A stretch of DNA of 64,000 nucleotides from an uncultured Oscillibacter sp. GTDB lineage: Bacteria > Bacillota > Clostridia > Oscillospirales > Oscillospiraceae. Position 1 is the first letter of the stretch, and the number at the start of each line of letters is the position of its first letter. The notes beneath the pieces are model-generated. The model had not been told where the DNA came from. It saw nothing but the letters and a program-made list of their open reading frames with translations, and made no database searches. A program made the position numbers and the translations under genes. The DNA lies in assembly GCA_910576865.1 (NCBI GenBank), contig CAJTKE010000015.1:7286-71285 (forward strand), in the 5' to 3' direction. Positions 59,635 to 64,000 of the stretch are shown piece after piece.

Positions 59635-60927
59635 ATGATTACAAAGGAAGAACTGCTGAAGCTGCTGCGCCAGGAGGTGGTCCCCGCCCTGGGCTGCACG
59701 GAGCCGGTGTGTGCGGCCCTGGCCGCCGCGGACGCCTGCCGCGCCATTGGCGGGGAGGTCGTCTCCGTCAGGCTGGAGGTCAACCCCGGCATTTACAAAA
59801 ACGGCATGAGCGTGGGCATCCCCGGCTTCTCCCAGGTGGGCCTGCGGTACGCCGCCGCCCTGGGGGCCGGCCTCGCCAACCCGGAGAAGGGCCTCAAGCT
59901 GCTGGAGGACCTCAGCGAGGACGTCTCCCTCCAGGCCATCCGGCTGGTGGAGGACGGGCGGGTCAGCGTATCCATCAAGCACGACGAGGCCCAGCTCTAC
60001 GCCCACGCGGAGGTGTCCACCACCGCCGGGACAGGCGTCAGCGAAATCCGGGGCACTCACTCCAACATCGTCCTGACCCGGCGGAACGGGGAGACCCTTC
60101 TGGAAAAGCCCTGGTCCACCGCCGCCGGGGACGCCCTTCACGACGGGCTGAAGGCCATGACGGTGGCGGAGATTCGCCGGCTGGTGGAGCAGTGCTCCCA
60201 GGAGGAGCTGGCTTTCATGCTGGAGGGCGTGGAGCTGAACCAGGGTCTGGCGGACTACGGCCTGGAGCGGGACCCCGGCATCGGCATCGCCGGGTCGCTG
60301 AAGCGGCAGGCGCGGGAAGGCGGCTTGGGAGACAACCTCTTCAGCCAGATCATGACCCGGGTGGCCAGCAGCGCCGAGGGGCGCATGAGCGGCTGTCCCT
60401 ACGCCGTCATGAGCAGCGCGGGCAGCGGGAACCACGGCCTGACCGCCGTCATCCCCGTGGCGGAGATGGCGCGGCACCTGGGCGCCTCTCAAGAGCGGCT
60501 TGTAAAGGCTCTCACCTTTTCACACACTCTGAATGTCTACATCAAGCTCTTCACCGGGAAGCTGTCCGCCACCTGCGGCTGCGGCGTCTCCGCCGCCACC
60601 GCCGCTTCCGCCGCCATGGTCTGGCTGATGGGGGGCACGGATGAGCAGATCGGCGGGACCATCATCAATATGAGCGGAAACCTCACCGGGATGATCTGCG
60701 ACGGGGGAAAGATCGGCTGCGCGCTGAAGCTGGCCACCGCCTCCAGCGCCGCCCTGATGTGCGCCTGTCTGGCCATGGACGGCGTGGACCTCCAGGCCAC
60801 TGACGGCATCTGCGGCGCGACGCCGGAGGAGGCCATCCGGAACATGGGCCGTGTCAGCATGCCGGGCATGGCCGAGACGGACCGGACCATTCTGGAAATC
60901 ATGTTGGACAAGGACCGGAAGGGCTGA
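59635..60927 (+). CDS. L-cysteine desulfidase / L-serine deaminase-like protein (UPF0597)
   Basis: 430 residues; GAGGAG before the ATG. The family pattern includes ALGCTEPVCAALAAADA, EVNPGIYKNGMSVGIPG, SGCPYAVMSSAGSGNHGLTAVIPV and CGCGVSAATAASAAM, with the conserved cysteines that bind a [4Fe-4S] cluster in cysteine desulfidases (CyuA/YhaM, CdsB). It would break L-cysteine to pyruvate, ammonia and sulfide, or L-serine to pyruvate and ammonia. Divergent from the sigma-54 activator and served by a perfect -24/-12 promoter, so substrate-induced expression is likely. Confidence 0.9.
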   Translation: MITKEELLKLLRQEVVPALGCTEPVCAALAAADACRAIGGEVVSVRLEVNPGIYKNGMSVGIPGFSQVGLRYAAALGAGLANPEKGLKLLEDLSEDVSLQAIRLVEDGRVSVSIKHDEAQLYAHAEVSTTAGTGVSEIRGTHSNIVLTRRNGETLLEKPWSTAAGDALHDGLKAMTVAEIRRLVEQCSQEELAFMLEGVELNQGLADYGLERDPGIGIAGSLKRQAREGGLGDNLFSQIMTRVASSAEGRMSGCPYAVMSSAGSGNHGLTAVIPVAEMARHLGASQERLVKALTFSHTLNVYIKLFTGKLSATCGCGVSAATAASAAMVWLMGGTDEQIGGTIINMSGNLTGMICDGGKIGCALKLATASSAALMCACLAMDGVDLQATDGICGATPEEAIRNMGRVSMPGMAETDRTILEIMLDKDRKG

Positions 60928-60934
60928 GGAGGCG

Positions 60935-60967
60935 AAAGGACCGGAGGAGGCTCCTCCGGTCCTTTTT
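60935..60967. terminator. Terminator between the lyase and helicase genes
   Basis: A palindrome with 15-bp arms (AAAGGACCGGAGGAG and complement) and TTTTT on the right, nine bases after the lyase stop; it can also serve the convergent helicase gene. Confidence 0.85.
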
Positions 60968-60971
60968 CGCC

Positions 60972-63203
60972 TCACCGCCGGGGACGCCAGGGCGGTCCGC
61001 CCTTCCGCTCCCGGCGGTGGCACTCGTCGCACAGCCGCCCCCGGTGATACAGGGGCAGGGCTTTCCCGCAGAGGGGGCAGAAGCGGATGTTGTTCCGCAG
61101 ACGGTGGAGCAGAATCTCGTTGATCTCGTCCGCCACCCGCTCCCGGCTGTCATAGAGCCTGTCCTCGTCCACCGGGCAGTCGAAGGCCTTGGCGAAGGAG
61201 AAATAGAGGTCCAGCTTCCGGTAGTACTGCTCCAGCTCCGGCAGAGTAGGGTCTCCCTCCGGGAGGCCGGGCTGCTCGATGTCCTCTCCCTGCTGCCATC
61301 GGCGCAGGAAGGAGAAAAACAGCTCCCGCAGGGCCTCCTCCGTCTCGTCAAAGGGGATGTTGGCCGCCCGGAGCTCCTGCTCCCGGGTGAGGACGAAGCC
61401 CATTTCCCGTATTTTGGAGATGATGGTGATATATCGGGTGATATCCAGCTTCCGGTAGGGCTCCACCGTGGGCATTCGGTTCCACTCCGTCAGCACCTCC
61501 AGCAGGTCGAATTCCGCCTGGAGCACCAGATCGGAGAAGCCCACCACGGCGTGGTCCAGGGGCGGGATGCTCGCCTCCAGCCCCGCCCGGATGATGGGCA
61601 GGCCCTGGACAGCCCCCACGTAGCCCTTGTTGTACATGCCGAAGCGCCCCGCCCGCCCGGCGATCTGGCGGATCTCCTCCGGCTTCAGCTCCCGGCGCTC
61701 CACGCCGTCGAACTTCTCCGTCTCCAGGAAGATGATCCGCCGGATGGGCAGGTTCAGCCCCATGCCGATGGCGTCGGTGGAGACGATATACTCCATCTCC
61801 CCCTTCAAAAAGCCCTCCATCTGCCGCCGCCGGGTAGAGTAGGGCAGGGCCCCGTAGATGATGGCGGGCTCTTTTCCGCTCTGGCGCAGGTCCTCCGCCA
61901 CGCTGAGAACCCCCACCTTGGAGAAGGTGATGAGGGCGTCCCCCGGCTGGACCCGGTGGTAATCCACCGTGCGGGTCATGCAGACCAGCGGCGTGGCGCG
62001 CTTGTGGATCTCGATTTCAAAGCTGTCCCCGCAGCTCTCGATGAGCCGGACCAGCAGGTCCTCCGCCTCCGGGGCGGCGCAGAGATGGACCTCCGGGGAC
62101 AAAATGCCCAGGATGGCCCTTGTCCAGGCGTAGCCCCGCTGGGGGTCCGCGATCATCTGGCACTCGTCGATGACGGCCACGTCGTAGTAGCGGCGCATGT
62201 CCAGTTTTTCGGCGGTGGCGGCGGTGTGGGTGTCCCAGGTGCGGGAATCCTCCTCCTCCCCGGTGGTCAGGCTGCAGTCCACCCCCGCCTCCAGCAGGGT
62301 CTCCTGGGCCTCCAGGGCCAGGAGGCGCAGGGGGGCCAGATACACGCCGCTCCGGGCCTGTTTCAACCTCTGGAAGCCGGCGTAGGTCTTCCCGGTGTTG
62401 GTGCCCCCCAGGTGAAGGACGAAATGACGGCGCAGGCGGCGGGCCTCCGGGTACTCGTCCTTGGGGTTCAGGGCGATGAGCAGACTGAGGCTGGTGCGGA
62501 TGGCCTGAGGCACGTACCAGACGGACCAGACCGCCGCCAGACCCTCCATGAAAAGCCGCGACACGGGAAAGCCCTCCGCCCTCAGCATGGCCTCCGCGTC
62601 CGCCTCCGGCTGGGCGGCGGAGAACTCCTCCAGAACCTGCTCCGAGGCCCCCCGGAGCACCTGGGGATAGCGCTCCAGCACCGCCCGTGCCTGGGCGTGG
62701 TCGGAGCACTCCCCCATCCACGGTACCGCCCGAAGGAAATTCTTCAGCATCTCCAGCATCCGCTTGCCGGTGCAGTTCTTCTCCAGGGACAGGAACTCCC
62801 GCATCTGTCCGATGGATTGGTTCTGGTCAAAGGTCCGGCTCCGGGGCACCGAGGCCAACCGGGCCAGGATGGCGGCGTGGTAGTGTCCCGCCAGCAGCCA
62901 GGAGGCGGTCGAGTCCCTCTCCGTCTCCTCCCAGGCCAGAGTCAGCAGGCCCCTGGCGTGCCGCACGCCGGGGGCGGCGGCCCGGAGGGCGGCCCCCCGC
63001 AGCTCCGGGTCCTTTTTCGCCTGGGCGAAGGAGCTGTCCTGCTCCGCTCGGCGGACCTCCTCCTGGCTCCACATACGGATGGGGCGCCCGTTGGACATCA
63101 GGATGCGGGGCTTGGGCAGCAGCTGCTTCATCAGCTCGTTGGTCCAGCCCCGCCGCCTCAGCACGGAGGCCGACCAGCTCTTTCCTCCCGCGCGTCCGGA
63201 CAT
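60972..63203 (-). CDS. SUV3-like DExH RNA helicase
   Basis: 743 residues from the ATG at 63203 (AAAGGGGG upstream). N-terminal ~260 residues are helical and unassigned. The helicase core has Walker A HLGGTNTGKTYAGF, motif II VIDECQMI (DECQ as in SUV3's DEIQ-type), motif III-V including YIVSTDAIGMGLNLPIRRIIF and motif VI QIAGRAGRFG. A SUV3-type C-terminal region follows, and the last ~35 residues form a zinc ribbon, CPLCGKALPLYHRGRLCDEC. SUV3 is best known as the mitochondrial RNA degradosome helicase; in bacteria it is less common. A role in RNA decay is inference. Confidence 0.88.
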   Translation of the reverse strand: MSGRAGGKSWSASVLRRRGWTNELMKQLLPKPRILMSNGRPIRMWSQEEVRRAEQDSSFAQAKKDPELRGAALRAAAPGVRHARGLLTLAWEETERDSTASWLLAGHYHAAILARLASVPRSRTFDQNQSIGQMREFLSLEKNCTGKRMLEMLKNFLRAVPWMGECSDHAQARAVLERYPQVLRGASEQVLEEFSAAQPEADAEAMLRAEGFPVSRLFMEGLAAVWSVWYVPQAIRTSLSLLIALNPKDEYPEARRLRRHFVLHLGGTNTGKTYAGFQRLKQARSGVYLAPLRLLALEAQETLLEAGVDCSLTTGEEEDSRTWDTHTAATAEKLDMRRYYDVAVIDECQMIADPQRGYAWTRAILGILSPEVHLCAAPEAEDLLVRLIESCGDSFEIEIHKRATPLVCMTRTVDYHRVQPGDALITFSKVGVLSVAEDLRQSGKEPAIIYGALPYSTRRRQMEGFLKGEMEYIVSTDAIGMGLNLPIRRIIFLETEKFDGVERRELKPEEIRQIAGRAGRFGMYNKGYVGAVQGLPIIRAGLEASIPPLDHAVVGFSDLVLQAEFDLLEVLTEWNRMPTVEPYRKLDITRYITIISKIREMGFVLTREQELRAANIPFDETEEALRELFFSFLRRWQQGEDIEQPGLPEGDPTLPELEQYYRKLDLYFSFAKAFDCPVDEDRLYDSRERVADEINEILLHRLRNNIRFCPLCGKALPLYHRGRLCDECHRRERKGGPPWRPRR

Positions 63204-63224
63204 GGCGCTTCCCCCTTTCGTTCC

Positions 63225-63506
63225 GCGAAAAAAGTCGATATCAAAAATAGTATAGCCCAAATCCGGAAAATCTTCAACGGCGGATTTTTCACCGCCGGGG
63301 ATGTCCACGAAATTTTTGAAAACGCCAGGGGTATTCCAAGAATCGGCCCCTCCATCCAAAGCGTGGACCACAGCCGCTTCATCGTCCCTGACAGCGTCGC
63401 CGCCCAGCCCGCCCTGCTGGAGCGGTATCAAAGGGCCGTCGAAGCAGCCCACAGCATGGTCCTGCAACTCCGAGGCGGGAGCCCGAAAGCTCCCGCCGGT
63501 TTTTTA
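63225..63506 (+). pseudogene. Possible gene remnant without a start codon
   Basis: The + frame with codons at 63279, 63282 and so on reads SIAQIRKIFNGGFFTAGDVH then EIFENARGIPRIGPSIQSVD and VAAQPALLERYQRAVEAAHS, with natural amino-acid composition and no stop before the terminator at 63474. No ATG, GTG or TTG with a binding site exists upstream, and the frame merges into the helicase promoter region. It may be the 3' part of a lost gene or a frameshifted small gene. The downstream + terminator supports past transcription on this strand. Confidence 0.3.
63474..63506 (+). terminator. Intrinsic terminator on the plus strand
   Basis: GGCGGGAGC pairs with GCTCCCGCC around a six-base loop, followed by GGTTTTTT. 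No intact + gene precedes it, only the possible remnant. Confidence 0.75.
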
Positions 63507-63540
63507 AAAAAAGACCGAAGGGCTTACGCCCTTCGGTCTT
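63501..63540 (-). terminator. Terminator of the etfA operon
   Basis: AAAGACCGAAGGGC pairs with its complement around a TTAC-type loop; on the minus strand a run of T7 follows. It lies about 24 bases after the etfA stop. Confidence 0.88.
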
Positions 63541-63563
63541 TCTCTTGTTTCTTATTGGGAACC

Positions 63564-64000
63564 TTACTTCGCGGCTTTGGCGGCCCGGATGGCCTCGGTC
63601 AGCAGCGGGGTGACCTTGAACAGGTCGCCGCAGATGCCGTAGTCCGCAATCTCGAAGATCGGGGCCGTGTCGTTCTTGTTCACCGCGATGATGCACTCGG
63701 AGTCCTGCATACCGGCCTTGTGCTGAATCGCCCCGGAGATGCCCAGGGCCACATACACCTTCGGGTGCACCGTCTTGCCGGTCTGTCCAACCTGATGGTC
63801 GGCGCTCAGCCAGCCGCTGTCGATGGTGGCACGGCTTCCGCCGACCACGCCGCCAAGCTCCGCAGCCAGCTCCTCCGCCAGCTTGATGCCGCCCTCGACG
63901 TCCTTGCTGATGCCGCGGCCCACGGACACGATGAAGTCCGCGCCGATCAGGTCCACCAGCTTCTTCGCCGCCTTGACCACTTCCGTGACCTCGGTCTGCA
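63564..64000 (-). CDS. etfA: Electron transfer flavoprotein alpha subunit (3' part)
   Basis: Only the C-terminal ~145 residues are in the window; the gene runs off the right edge. GADFIVSVGRGISKD, GGVVGGSRATIDSGWLSADHQVGQTGKTVHPKVYVALGISGAIQHKAGM and INKN-like AVNKNDTAPIFEIADYGICGDLFKVTPLLTEAI are the FAD-binding half of EtfA, including the GQTGK and SGAIQH motifs. It passes electrons between acyl-CoA dehydrogenases and other carriers, often in electron bifurcation with butyryl-CoA dehydrogenase in this group. Partner genes would lie outside the window. Confidence 0.95.
   Translation of the reverse strand, partial: QTEVTEVVKAAKKLVDLIGADFIVSVGRGISKDVEGGIKLAEELAAELGGVVGGSRATIDSGWLSADHQVGQTGKTVHPKVYVALGISGAIQHKAGMQDSECIIAVNKNDTAPIFEIADYGICGDLFKVTPLLTEAIRAAKAAK

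Overview
The window reads as chromosome of a GC-rich, anaerobic gut-type Firmicute, most likely Oscillospiraceae/Clostridia. Supporting signs are a single-chain pyruvate:ferredoxin oxidoreductase, an electron-transfer flavoprotein gene, a tryptophanase-type lyase, a KamA-family radical SAM enzyme, a fused NadD-YqeK protein, strong AGGAGG-type ribosome binding sites, and lipoproteins with LAAC lipoboxes. No rRNA, tRNA or CRISPR array was seen. Coordinates give the strand of each gene; starts were re-chosen by Shine-Dalgarno (SD) position where the longest frame was implausible.

Region 1 (1-3.2 kb) is the right end of an AT-richer integrated element: a DeoR-type HTH protein, a SHOCT-like small protein and a large serine recombinase. 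The recombinase frame runs out of the element into the host. The host flank at 3159-3203 encodes HVETVVLLS, the typical C-terminus of an RlmD/RumA rRNA methyltransferase, so the element probably sits in the 3' end of rlmD. Region 2 (3.3-9.8 kb) is a LacI-controlled sugar ABC uptake operon without its own ATPase, ending in an MBL-fold hydrolase and a PfkB kinase. Region 3 (9.8-16 kb) has a cation/proton antiporter, carbamate kinase, MntP, a repeat-bearing DUF4397 protein, and a 1.4-kb very GC-rich insert (RHH protein and HNH nuclease) lying between two copies of a 52-bp direct repeat. Region 4 (16-29.6 kb) has a hybrid histidine kinase and a long core minus-strand operon: smc, zinc-ribbon gene, ftsY, PF20097-like gene, rph, rdgB, a hypothetical gene, yhbY, nadD-yqeK, LCP gene, rsfS.

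Region 5 (29.7-41.5 kb) has a KamA-family gene behind a 205-nt leader, a LytTR regulator, an ECF sigma/anti-sigma/secreted-protein operon, a DUF1919 gene, PFOR (nifJ), a phosphodiester glycosidase and a radical SAM gene divergent from an HxlR regulator. Region 6 (42-54.8 kb) has a tryptophanase-type lyase with an NSS transporter, divergent from a YheO-like regulator; a YczE-like membrane protein; a GNAT; a FapA/DUF342 protein; and a complete BMP-type nucleoside ABC importer. Region 7 (54.8-60.9 kb) appears to be a sigma-54 amino-acid catabolism regulon: an AAA+ activator, a MalY-type beta-lyase, a dicarboxylate/amino-acid symporter and a CyuA-type cysteine/serine lyase, with matching -24/-12 promoters and shared TTTGACCA sites. 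Region 8 (60.9-64 kb) has a SUV3-like helicase, a possible gene remnant and the 3' part of etfA.

Three otherwise intact genes (YczE-like, the symporter, the sigma-54 activator) are each broken by what looks like one missing base in a homopolymer. That pattern points to sequence error before true pseudogenes or phase variation.
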